Below, piece by piece: positions 43,056 to 53,090 of a stretch of 64,000 nucleotides of DNA. Made by a program: the position numbers and the translations under genes. The stretch comes from Onthophagus taurus. Lineage: Eukaryota; Arthropoda; Insecta; Coleoptera; Scarabaeidae. How positions within the stretch are numbered: position 1 is the stretch's first letter; each line of letters starts with the position of its first letter. Below the pieces are notes generated by a model. That model was not told the DNA's origin, did not search any database, and saw only the letters and a list, made by a program, of their open reading frames with translations. The stretch covers positions 27,721,501 through 27,785,500 of the forward strand of contig NC_091971.1 of assembly GCF_036711975.1 (NCBI RefSeq), read 5' to 3'.

Positions 43056-43465
43056 TAAGAATAATAAACAAAACTTTATTGCCATAAAAGAACAAAGGAA
43101 AATTGTACATTATTATAATTATCCTATATTAGCGGCGGTAGTGTAACAAAAAAAAAAAAAAAAAGCAAAGATGATTATAACAATGACAGTGGAAAACAAA
43201 TCATAAATTCAATTCTGACAAACGGAACGATTTATCGCCAAAGACGATATCTTCCAATCGACCCAGTCTAAACTATATTACAATGATACCACCAGATATG
43301 CAGAATAGTAAGTAATTAAGGCACGCATAATTAACCAAAAGCGAAAAAGAAAAAAAAACAAACAACAAAAAGGAGGGAAGAAAAGTGTAAGAAATGCACA
43401 GAGTAACAAAGCAGAAAAGAAAGAAGGTGAATAAGGAACATAGGAAAGAGAGTAGAAAAGAAGAA
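43056..43465 (-). mobile_element. LINE 3'-end fragment inserted in the left TIR
   Basis: Breaks the TIR pairing. On the minus strand it ends GGCAATAAAGTTTTGTTTAT TATTCTTATTATTC, a polyadenylation signal with a simple-repeat tail as in jockey/CR1-type LINEs. No coding. Confidence 0.5.
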
Positions 43466-43624
43466 AAGGAAGATTTATCCTTACTCTATTTAAATAACAC
43501 AAAAGTTAGTGTAGTTATATAAATATTTATTAATAATAAGTTAAAAAGTAACTGGCAAAGAAATGGTTGACTATTACAAATTGTATTCTACATTATTAAT
43601 TTAATTTCTTTCTTTTTACTTTTT

Positions 43625-44234
43625 TTATTCAATGTATTGTTGGCAATAATGAAAATCATGGAAAGAATGTTTTAAACACAACGATTGTTTACACCATGCA
43701 CAAGTTATAACAGCTATTTCTCCACAGATATCGCACGTAGGTTTCTCATTGGAAAAACAAACCTCCACGAGATTTTTAACTGTTCTGGTCTCTCCTCTAT
43801 ATATCCAGACGCAAGCCACGCGTATTTAAAAACATTAATAAATCGTGGGGAAGACAACTGGTTATGCGTTAGGGATTGCAATTTTAAAATATTATCTCGC
43901 TGATGCAAATTGACATCGTACTGATAGAGAATAACTTGATCAGAAAATCTTCTAATGAAATTATTCCATATTCTAAAACTAAATACATCCAGGGGTTCAA
44001 TTTGACCTGTTGGCAGTGGCCACTCCAAGAATCCAGTAATAGTAATAATTTGGGTCCGGTGTTTGGGAAATAGACATTTTGTAGCCAATTTTTCATATGA
44101 GCAGAAGTCAGTTTACCAGACTTTGATGCCAAAACGAATATGTTATCTGCTTTGAACATTGTATTTATTACCCTCGGTCCAAACATACCAGAGGATTCTA
44201 ACAATGTAGAATGCAATTTGTGATATTTAACCAT
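43625..44234 (-). pseudogene. DDE transposase of the long-TIR element, C-terminal part
   Basis: Reading leftwards: MVKYHKLHSTLLESSGMFGP, FKADNIFVLASKSGKLTSAH, LLLLDSWSGHC (an acidic catalytic box), a deletion or shift near 44040, PTGQIEPLDVFSFRIWNNFI RRFSD (next acidic box), NILKLQSLTHNQLSSPRFIN, another shift near 43800, and a C-terminal finger CDICGEIAVITCAWCKQSLC-LKH-FHYC. I know this family only as an insect DDE-superfamily endonuclease; its N-terminal half is missing. Inactive. Confidence 0.7.
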
Positions 44235-44931
44235 TTTTTTTCAGTTGCTTTTTAACTCATTATTAATAAATATTTATATAATTATCCTAGCTTTTGTGTT
44301 ATTTAAATAGAATAAGGATAAAAAAGCTTTTTCTGTAGGAGTATGAAAGTTATTAGCGAAAATATATTTTTTACCCCAAACTTCTAACCCTTGTAAGTTC
44401 TTACAATAGTACTAACGTATAAAAAAATCAGCGTGGTAAATTGCTCCAAAATCGGCAAACAATTTTCGCGAAAAAAAATTTATTTGGGGTGGTTAGGGTA
44501 GTTAACCCCCGCCACCCCTTAATATCGTATAGGGTTTATTTTACTGCGTAAATCTTAATTTACATGTAATTAATGGTTTTCTTCAAAATATTGTTCAAAA
44601 GTGTAACTGATTATCACATTATTCTTAAGGAAAGGGGTAATGTATCATACCCCGTAACTTTGCAGGGGATGGTCAGAGGCAAATAAGAAAAAACACATCA
44701 TTAATATTTTTAAACGTACTATAAGGACACATAATATCGCCAAAATCGACAAGGTAGTTTTTAAAATATTCCAAAAAACTAGGGGTAGTTAGATTTCCAA
44801 CCCTTATAACTCGGCCCAGGGGCTTTATTAGCACGTATAAAAAAATACGTAAACCTTATTTTTGGCCATACTATCGCTGTACCAAATTTCAACAAAATCG
44901 GTGAGGGACAGTTCTGATACTTCCCTTGTTA

Positions 44932-45534
44932 ATGGAGAGGTTAACCGGCACAACTGTAGAATTTGGAGCGATACAAATCCTCATGTATTTCGAGAAGGGT
45001 AGGAATTTTGGGAGAGCACATAATTGGACCTCTGTTTATTCCTGGTAATTTAAATGGCAAAATTTATCTTGAAATGCTGGAAAATGTGATTGATCCGTTA
45101 ATAACAGAAAAATTAGAAAACGCTCCTCTACTACTTGAACAACAATTGCATTTCCAACAAGACGGAGCTCCTCCTCACTACGCCGCACCAGTTCGCCAAT
45201 ACCTCAATTTGCAATACCCCGGTCGTTGGATTGGAAGAGGAGGTCCTATAGAGTGGCCTGCCCGTTCTCCTGACCTGAACCCTCTGGACTTCTTCTTGTG
45301 GGGACATCTTAAGTCCAAGATTTTTGTGACTCAGCCTGAAAATTTGGACGAACTACGCCAACGAATTGTAAATGAGTGTCGTCACATAACTCCGATTATG
45401 CTGAACCGTATTAGAGACGGTTTTCAGTCAAGATTGTATTATTGTATGGAAGTATTCGACGGGTTTCGGGAAACTTTTCTAATCACTATGGGATAAGAAA
45501 TATACGGGGTGGCTCGTCTGAGATGGAACACCTG
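44932..45534 (+). pseudogene. mariner-like transposase C, catalytic part, and 3' TIR
   Basis: Continues 40349: NGEVNRHNCRIWSDTNPHVF, a shift near 45000, ILGEHIIGPLFIPGNLNGKI, LHFQQDGAPPHYAAPVRQYL (D2), GPIEWPARSPDLNPLDFFLW GHLKS (D/E3), ending at 45496. The right TIR ends ...GTGGCTCGTCTGAGATGGAA CACCTG at 45534, followed by TA. The left TIR is not in the window. Confidence 0.8.
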
Positions 45535-45536
45535 TA

Positions 45537-46345
45537 TACACCTTTGCAGTTTTCCTTGCTTTTTGACGCACAGAACTAAATTATTATTTGTAGGTAAGCT
45601 TTTATATATATTGTATTATTTTGTTTTGTTCGAAATAATTAATTATATAAACCAAATTTTTTACAAATAAATCACACAGAAAACATATAACAATTATTTA
45701 ATTCGATAACAACGAACAAAACATACATTTTTTTGTTAAATTAAAGAACATGAATCTCAGGGACAAAAAAAAAAGAATAAAACGCAAGTTCATGGAGACA
45801 CCTATAACTAAGTTTTTAAATTTACGAACTAAATATAAAATAGAGCATAAAGAAATCTGTGCAAGAAAGAGGTAACTCCCTTATAAGAGTGTTGAAATTG
45901 ACAAAGCTTATACGCGTTAATTTATAAGGGTCTTTTAAGATTGATTTTTTTATTTTAATCGCGAGGGTTATAAAAATTAAAGAGTTCGATAAAAGGAAAT
46001 TATGTTCACTTAACTTGTTTCCGGAGGCGTGAAATGTCAGTTAAAAATGGTTGGTTGACCTTGGTCTTGCGGGAAGGATGTTCTTCGGTGTTAGAAGTTT
46101 AGGATTCTCAGGAAATTTAGTTCTCGGGTCCTTCGGGAACAGGATGGAACATTGGACTCGATCTCAGGTATGGTTTCGATTTCTTCGCAGATAATTTAGA
46201 AACACTTGTTTACTTTTACTAGATAAAAGTAAATTGAGTTGTCAAAAAAAAATTCTAAGTTCAAACTTAGGTTAGAAATTTTTAGGTTAAATTGACGTAG
46301 ATTCGACAACGCTTCGCTCTAGCCAAAATTGAACTCTCCCTTTGT
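45537..46345. other. AT-rich DNA, nothing recognised
   Basis: No ORF or repeat boundary I can support. 46020-46160 is somewhat GC-richer. Confidence 0.3.
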
Positions 46346-46348
46346 GCG

Positions 46349-46728
46349 GCCTTAAGGGGCCTATCCACGGTCATGCATGCATGACAAGCATCGCAAGCTA
46401 TCATGCAAGATTGACAGTGGATGGGGTTGCATGAGACGCTTTCCTCGGCATAACAGCCTTGCATGACACAATTCAAACCGTTTTGATTTTCTGTGGGCGG
46501 AGCATCAGGCTTGCAAGCAAGCGTGCACGTGGATGGCTATGCTGTTATGCATTTTGTCATTCCATCTGTAACCTTTGTGAGGTAAACATCATTTTCAACA
46601 TGGCTTGTGGAAGCGAGAAGTCCTTTTGGATGGAATTTTTTGAAATATTTAGAGATCATGAAGAACTGTGGAAGGTTAAAAGCGAAAAATACAAAGATAA
46701 AAACGAACGGTCGAACATTTTTGACATC
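46349..46728 (+). mobile_element. PIF/Harbinger-like 5' end with MADF-domain ORF start
   Basis: Begins TTAAGGGGCCTATCCACGGT CATGCATGCATG (a TTA plus Harbinger-style TIR). The ORF from ATG 46600 starts MACGSEKSFWMEFFEIFRDH EELWKVKSEKYKDKNER, the first half of a MADF DNA-binding domain, a protein that accompanies Harbinger transposases. The sequence then changes to hAT-like. Confidence 0.45.
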
Positions 46729-47225
46729 ATTGATGCAGAAGGCAGTACAGCAAAGGAACTCTTTGTAACACTTAGAAATGCCATTGAATCAAAAGGGATT
46801 CCATTTTCAAACTTAGTTGGCTTTTTTCCGATACTCCAAATGTAATGACAGGTGTTCATAGTTCAGTTTACTTCACTTTACTTCACTTTACTAAAATTAG
46901 CGATTCCAAATGTTGTGTGCGTTAAATGCTCATGCCATATGATTCACTTGGCAGCTTCAAAGGCTTGTTTGTTATTGCCACGGTCAGTTGAAGACTTATT
47001 GCGAAACCTAGGAAGCCATTTTTCTAGAAGTTCTTCAAGGCAAAAAAAATTTAAAGAGTTTCAAGAATTTTTTCGAATTAAAATTCATAAAATATTAAGT
47101 CCAGCAGCAACGCGTTGGCTCTCACTAAAGCAATGTGTTGACAGAGTGCTGGAACAATATGAACCCTTAAAAGAATACCTTCAAGTGTTGGCTTTTGAAG
47201 ACCCAATTAAATTACCCTGGGGTTG
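46729..47225 (+). pseudogene. hAT-like transposase fragment
   Basis: Reads FDIIDAEGSTAKELFVTLRN AIESKGIPFSNLVGFF, a shift near 46830, then IPNVVCVKCSCHMIHLAASK ACLLLP, and SPAATRWLSLKQCVDRVLEQ YEPLKEYLQV. The C-S-C-H-x-x-H-L and T-R-W boxes are typical of hAT (ZBED/SCAND3-like) transposases. It is in the same frame as the MADF start at 46600, giving a chimeric ORF of 81 codons. Confidence 0.65.
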
Positions 47226-47239
47226 TATGTACGACGAAA

Positions 47240-47470
47240 AATAGTTTATTTAAACTGGCAAATCGGTGCTACAGCTGTTTCGGTTTTACAATTAAACCTT
47301 CCTCAGGCACGACTGAAAGAGTTTACAATATAGAAAATATAACATGTTTACAGAAGTTAAATCTAATTACCGTCAATATAGAAGAGCAAACAATAGGGGA
47401 AACAAATCGGAGGGGCACCATGCGACTTCAGGAGCTAAATCCATTTTCTTATTTTATTTTTATATATAAA
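47240..47470 (-). mobile_element. probable Penelope-like terminal fragment with hammerhead-like motif
   Basis: Interrupts the hAT-like fragment at about 47238. No ORF. Identified by the ribozyme-like motif at 47266-47310 only; the limits are rough. 47471-47815 is T-rich low-complexity DNA. Confidence 0.45.
47266..47310 (-). ncRNA. hammerhead ribozyme-like motif, CTGAGGA variant
   Basis: Minus strand: GTGC (stem I), CTGAGGA (core with G at the variable position 7), A, GGTTT-AATTGT-AAACC (stem II), GAA, ACAGCTGT (stem III, self-complementary), A (cleavage position), GCAC (stem I). The core rules are satisfied. Stem I is only 4 bp and one extra base precedes stem II, as in the two other motifs here. 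Confidence 0.55.
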
Positions 47471-48084
47471 AAAAGATTTATTTATTTTTATTTATAGCTA
47501 TTGTTATTGTGTTTGCTGTTTTTATTTTTAGTACCTATGTTGTTTTTTCTTATTTATTTTTGAGAATATGTTTTTTTTTGTATTTTTATTTTTAAGAATA
47601 TGTTTTATTTTTGTATTCATATTTTATAACAAACATTTTTATTAGTTGTATTGCTGTTTATTGTTGATCATTTTTTTGTGTGTTTTTATACAGTTTAAAA
47701 ATTGTTTTTTTTTATGTTGTGTTTAAAGTATGTGACAACTCAAAAAAAAATGATTTTGATTTTTTTCATATTGTTTTATTCTCTTTTTGAAATTCGGGTA
47801 ATGTCGGGTAATATTACATCTGACTTTGGGTAATTCTCATTGCTTGGATTGGTAACACTGCTTCTAAGTGTCCTGCCAGTACGGTCTCGATTGTTAGTAG
47901 GAGGTGAGATATCCAGAGAAATTTATCGTGGTGTACAGAATACGCCAACGCGAGTAGCTACGTAAGTATATCAAAATGTTTATTTTTTTAGTTTTTCTAC
48001 AAAAAAGCCTTTGTTACGTAGTGTGTGCATAGGTTAATATTAAATGTAGGTATGTATTTAGTTAACCGATTAATTTTATCTAGG

Positions 48085-49775
48085 CATCGAGTGAAGATCT
48101 CCAAAATTTTACCCAAAATGAGTTGGAAGCTCTGGCCCAAGTGATACATGATACAGATTCCGAAGAAGAAGTTGGAGGAGAAGCAGACATATCCGATGAG
48201 AGTGAAGGTATAGAGGAAGATAACCACAATTCGAATTCCGAGCAAGAAATGAGCGAACAAGAAGAAAACGGTGAAGTGGAAGGTGAACAATATTCTGATT
48301 CTGACGATGTTCCTCTCTCAGTATTAGTGGCTAATGAAGGACAGTATGTTGGCAAAGATAAAAAAACTATTTGGTATAAAACCTACCCTAGGAGTAAATC
48401 TACTAAGCCCAGAAGCAAAAATATAATAAAAATACTACCAGGACCAAAACAATGCGCAAGGGATATAACCGATGAGATAAGTGCTTTCACAAAAATGTTC
48501 AATGATGAAATGGTTGAACATATTATTCAGTGTACTAATTTGGAAATTTCAAGAGTTCAACCAAACTCTGATCGAGTACGAGACGCAAAGAACGTTACAA
48601 AATCGGAAATGCTAGCTTTTATAGGCTTATTATTTTTATCTGGAGCTAAGAAGCAAAACCACACTCATTTTTTGGAGTTATGGACAAAAGATGGAACGGG
48701 ATCAGAAATATTTCAAAGTTATCAAAGGTTTCTTTTTTTGCTTGCAAACATTAGATTTGATAACAAAATAACAAGGCATGAAAGAAGACAAACAGATAAG
48801 TTGGCAGCAGTGCGGTTTATTTTGGACAAATTTGTGAATAATTGCAAGAAAAACTACTCTGTGGGTGAATTTATGACAATAGACGAAATGTTGATTGCGT
48901 TTAGAGGGAGGTGCAGCTTTGTACAGTACATACCAAACAAACCTGCTAAATATGGTTTGAAGGTGTTTGTGCTTTGTGACGCACAAACATTTTACGTGAG
49001 TAATTTGGAGCTGTACTGTGGAAAACAAGCAGACGGACCATACAACCAATCAAACACACCAACTGCCATAGTTCACCGCTTGCTGGAAGAACAGAAATTA
49101 AGTAACAGGAATTTAACCTGCGATAATTGGTATTCAAGTTACCCTTTGGCATTGGAACTGTTACAAGACAAAATAACATTTATTGGAACCCTAAAAAAAA
49201 AATAAACGGGAGCTGCCGCTAGAGTTCCTGCCAAATAAAAATAGTTTAGTTGGGTCATCAACTTTTGGATTTCAAAAGGATGTAACGATAGTTTCACATA
49301 TCCAAAAAAAAAATAAATGCATTGTTTTGATTTCAACTATGCACGACGACTCCGCTATTGATCAGATACTAACAAACCTGAGATCATTGTAGATTACAAT
49401 ATCACAAAGGGAGGTGTGGACACAGTCGACAAAATGTGCAATACTTATTCTGTTGGAAGAAGAACAAGAAGATGGCCCTTGGCTTTTTTCTTTCAGTTGC
49501 TAAATATAGCAGGCATAAATAGCCAAATTTTATATAACGCCACTCACTCTGATTCTCCTCACAAGTTCAGAAGAAATTTCCTAAAAACGCTATCTCTGTC
49601 GCTGATGAAAACTCAACTTTCTGAAAGAGCTGCAATATCTACTCTACCCATAGATATCAGACATTTTCTATGCAGATATGGAGAAGCTCAAGCAGACACA
49701 GACGAAGAGCCACCGAGAAAATATAGAGGAAGATGCTTCATCTGCGGTAGAAAAAAGAACAGAGTGACTACAATT
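48085..49775 (+). pseudogene. piggyBac-type transposase 1 (DDE_Tnp_1_7), main part
   Basis: A 3' splice site (TTTATCTAG, ending 48084) opens the frame: SSEDLQNFTQNELEALAQ, an acidic Ser/Glu N-terminus, then the catalytic domain with GEFMTIDEMLIAFRGRCSF (D1), NLTCDNWYSSYPLALELL (D2), a stop at 49203 after FIGTLKKK, further shifts near 49320-49385, and ITKGGVDTVDKMCNTYSVGR (D3). The C-terminal cysteine-rich domain starts RGRCFICGRKKNRVTTI (49725-49775), where the other element enters at CAATT. Two or three shifts make it dead. Confidence 0.85.
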
Positions 49776-50069
49776 GAATGAAGGAGATCAAAAATCCTGT
49801 AAGTCCAATATTTTGAATATTTGAGTTAAATACATAATTCTGTTGTTAAACATGCCAGCTATCCATGTAGTGCAAAAAGTCTGTAAGTCTGTTAATATGC
49901 GGCAAGTACAACGCTCCCAAAATATCGTGGAACACAAAAATCCCTTTAGTTCATGGACTTACAGGGTTTTTGTACACCATATTGCTAGGTTGCGTGCGCA
50001 ATAACGCAGCTGTTAGACGTTTGACATCATCACATAAGTGCCGTTCAGTGGTTATTTTACGCTTGCGTA

Positions 50070-50505
50070 ATGGAGTCATCGGACTCGGAAAGTGATGAAA
50101 TTCGTGTTAAAAAACGTAGAAATGATAAGGAGTGGAAACGCAATAAAATCAAAAGGCTAAAAGCTGAAGGACAGGAGCATCTTAATTGGAAAGGAAATAT
50201 TGTAGCAAGTAGAACAACAGGCGCAAACTGCAAGTAAATATAACCTCAAACTTTTACTTGTAACTAATAAACTAAATTGGCAAATATTGTAGTTGTAGAA
50301 AGAAATGTTTCGATAAATTCAGTAATGCAGCAATGCTTCATATCCTGAATCGATTTAATGCTATTGGCAAAAATGGACAAAAAGTAGCCCAAGATGTCTA
50401 TTTACAAGGACTTATTACCCCACGTGCTGTTGCTCGACATAGACCCAGAAAGCAGGGTGGTAAACAACGGAGTGCAGCATTTCTCTACAAAATTAAACTT
50501 GGTAC
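50070..50505 (+). pseudogene. D-G-C-x-G-Q-element protein, N-terminal exons
   Basis: Exon 1 from ATG 50070: MESSDSESDEIRVKKRRNDK EWKRNKIKRLKAEG, a Lys/Arg-rich start. An intron (about 50236-50301, ending GTTGTAG) is followed by KKKCFDKFSNAAMLHILNRF NAIGKNGQ, YLQGLITPRAVARHRPRKQG and FLYKIKLG to the next splice donor (GGTAC at 50501). The C-x-C-x-x-K-C pattern is usual for this insect family. Function presumably transposition. Confidence 0.65.
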
Positions 50506-51301
50506 TGTAACGAAGTTACATTATTTTTATTTTTCAAAAACCGAATATTCCGAAAAATTACCGAAAATTAAATATATCCGAGTATACTTCCCACACTACC
50601 TCGATACGTTACAGTTTCCACCCGATTTATAGAAATTCCGAAAAAGATATCTTATCTCCTTATCACCGCCCGTTTAGGCAACCCAATTCACATTTTTTTA
50701 AATTTTGATAATTTTCTTAATTAGACTTTGATTTTCCCCATTTTCCATTTCGAAACCGTTATCTTAAATTCCAACAACGTTCCCTCACCGAATCATCAAT
50801 AAATGAAAGTGATTAATAAAATTGCTGAATCACGAAAACATGTGCTTTCCGAAAAATTATTATCAAATAATTAAATAATGCCGAAACTAACAAATTTCCA
50901 AACAAGATACGACAAGCCACATGTTTCTATCAGTCCAGCCGACCGTCCCGAGGAAGTTTCAGCAGCCAGCGAGCTACCGTCGAGCTACCGTATAGCGACT
51001 ATTTTTTATGATGCGGAATTAGAAATCGTAGACCGATCAAACCGATTTCAAACATTAACAAATATCATGAAATAACCGTTGAACGATTCTAAAGATGATC
51101 CGCTTATTATTAATACAATAATTCACCGAAAATCATCCCGCATCGTAATTAATTAAATTACTCCATTCCTGATGGTCATCCGTTGAAAATATTGCCCATG
51201 TAGGATTGCCCCGAACATCACCCAACTGCTGGAATTGTTTTGTGTTAAGGTGCGCGTAAATTAATACCGATTAATTGGTGTTGACGTGAAACACGTGGTC
51301 G

Positions 51302-51531
51302 GGAAAAATTTATAATACAAATCAAAAGATACCCTTACTTATACAGAAAATCACAAAAATATTTTTAACAAAATCGGCCACTGTTTACGGCACTTATATT
51401 CACTATAAGCACTATATATAGCACTATATATCCTATATAAGTGCCGTAAACAGTGGCCGATTTTGTTAAAAATATTTTTGTGATTTTCTGTATAAGTAAG
51501 GGTATCTTTTGATTTGTATTATAAATTTTTC
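51302..51531. repeat. 230-bp near-perfect palindrome inside the solo LTR
   Basis: Arms of about 100 bp (AAATTTATAATACAAATCAA to TTTACGGCACTTATA and inverted), with a 35-bp TA-rich centre. It could be a MITE or a foldback inserted in the LTR. Confidence 0.8.
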
Positions 51532-51749
51532 CGTTAATTATTGTTGATTAATTGTTAATTACTCCGCCGTTCTTTAACCGATTTTACCCGTTCAAAAACT
51601 GTAATTATGTAATTTTATGTCCCGCATCCGATAGCGCCGTCAGAATTTTGCTATTTTTGTTAATTAGCGCCGCGCATTGTAAATTAGTCGTTGATGACTT
51701 GTACTGATACGATCCCACACGCGGAAAAATCCAGTTTTCGCCCCAAAAT

Positions 51750-51766
51750 GGTATAAATAGCCGGCC
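51750..51766 (+). promoter_or_regulatory. TATA-box region of the solo LTR
   Basis: GGTATAAATAGCCGG, a canonical TATA box about 30 bp upstream of a probable start. Confidence 0.55.
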
Positions 51767-52467
51767 AAAATTCTGATTTTTAACAGTTCTTCATCAGTAC
51801 TACGATCGTCTTTAACAAGTACTACAACAGTCTTCGTCAACAGTTAATTTCCGAAATATCCGTATTTCAGTTTACCGTAAGTCCAATTTATTTTGATAGA
51901 CTTTGATTTTATTTTGCTGTTAATTTTCATTAATTGTTGTACATTTTGTCCCAACCTTAATACTCTTGGAAGGTTCTTCGAGTATTCCGTTCCTTTGCAC
52001 CTTAGGAAGGTTTCCAGGTGTATCCCATACCTCCGCCTCATTTTTTTATTTGTTTAATTTAAATTCATTTATTATAAAGTCAAAGTCTTGTCAATTTATT
52101 CCCACCGTCCCCATTCTCCGACCGTGGTCACAAAGCAATAAACTGCCCTCCTATTTGTTTATTTTATTTTTAATAAAGTTGATAGTTATTTGTTTTCCGA
52201 ATTTCTCTTGTTTTCTTCTTTCCCATACCGAATCCCTGGATCTCCGACTGTAACTCCCAAAAGTTACCTGGAGGCGAAAGAGTTCCTTAACTCTCTAAAC
52301 ATAAGGTGGCGCCCGAGACCGTTAACATCCCGAACACATAACAGGGCACCAAGACCCCTTTTCCTAGGACCGAACCAGGATAGGTCGTCGCAGTACATAT
52401 ATATTTTTGTATAATTTAAAGTAATAAAATCAAAGTGATATACAATATATTAATATATTTCATTCAC

Positions 52468-53088
52468 AGGAAATGAGGAACATATTGTGTGCCTTAAGGC
52501 TTTTTGCAGTTTACATGGCGCATTAAAATGGATCGTGTACGAAGACTTTCCAAACTTGCTAATATGGGGCTTTCCCCTGCAGAGCAAAGAGGAAAACACA
52601 CAAACCGTGCAAATGCTGTACCAGAACGTGTTCTTCAGCTTATCGATTTTCATATTCGAAAATTCCCGTACAGAGTGTCGCATTACAGTAGCACAGCAAA
52701 AAGGAGAAGATATTTAGGCAGTACCTTGTGAAGAATTAAATGTGAAAATTAAATCTGAAAAAAACTCTGATGTAAGAAACCAACTTCAAACTCAATTAAA
52801 ACTGCATAAAACGAAAGCAAAAACCTTTTATGAAGAAATTATCCGATGTAAAAAGCTGGCTGAGGATAACCAAGATACCGAAATGATAACTTTTGATTAT
52901 CAGCAGAATCTTCCTGTGCCCGTAACAAACGTCACAGACGAGTTCTACTCTAGGCAGATGTGGGTATATAACTTTGGAGTGCATAAGATGTCGGACAATA
53001 AACAAGTTATGTACATGTACAAAGAAACCGATGCAAAGAAAGGTTGTTCAGAGGTGGTTAGCCTACTTAATCACTTTATTGAGAACTA
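52468..53088 (+). pseudogene. D-G-C-x-G-Q-element protein, middle exons
   Basis: A 3' splice site (TTTCATTCACAG, ending 52468-52469) leads into GNEEHIVCLKAFCSLHG, then (shift) RVRRLSKLANMGLSPAEQRG KHTNRAN, HIRKFPYRVSHYSSTAKRRR YLGSTL, a stop at 52729, then LKLHKTKAKTFYEEIIRCKK, FDYQQNLPVPVTNVTDEFYS RQMWVYNFGVHKMSDNK, KKGCSEVVSLLNHFI. Cut at 53090 by mariner B. Part of the domain between YLGS and LKLHK is missing. Confidence 0.7.
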
Positions 53089-53090
53089 TA

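Larger units (their letters stand above)
40350..44928. mobile_element. long-TIR DDE transposon, target duplication TTA
   Basis: Ends CAAGGGAAGTATCAGAACTG at both termini (inverted), flanked by TTA (40347-40349, 44929-44931). Removal with one TTA rejoins the mariner C frame. The inverted repeats extend some 600-700 bp inward (left: 40350-40497, 42636-43055 and 43466-43575; right: 44226-44928), interrupted on the left by mariner copy A and by a LINE 3' end. The transposase reads leftwards at 43625-44234. Family uncertain; a TNA/TWA 3-bp target is known for PIF/Harbinger and Zator. Confidence 0.8.
50506..52392 (+). mobile_element. solo LTR (1887 bp) inserted at a splice donor
   Basis: Starts TGTAACGAAGTTACATTATT and ends GGTCGTCGCA, flanked by GTAC at 50502-50505 and 52393-52396. 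Contains a TATA-like TATAAATAGCCGG at 51752 and AATAAA-type signals near 52136 and 52173, in the order expected of a plus-strand LTR. Also contains a palindrome (51302-51531) and two short ORFs without known features. The GTAC target is the start of the host element's intron (G/GTACAT). Confidence 0.75.

Noticed and set aside
49600-49640. CTGATGA followed by GAAA, a possible hammerhead core
   Set aside because: It lies in piggyBac coding sequence; stem II and stem I strands do not pair.
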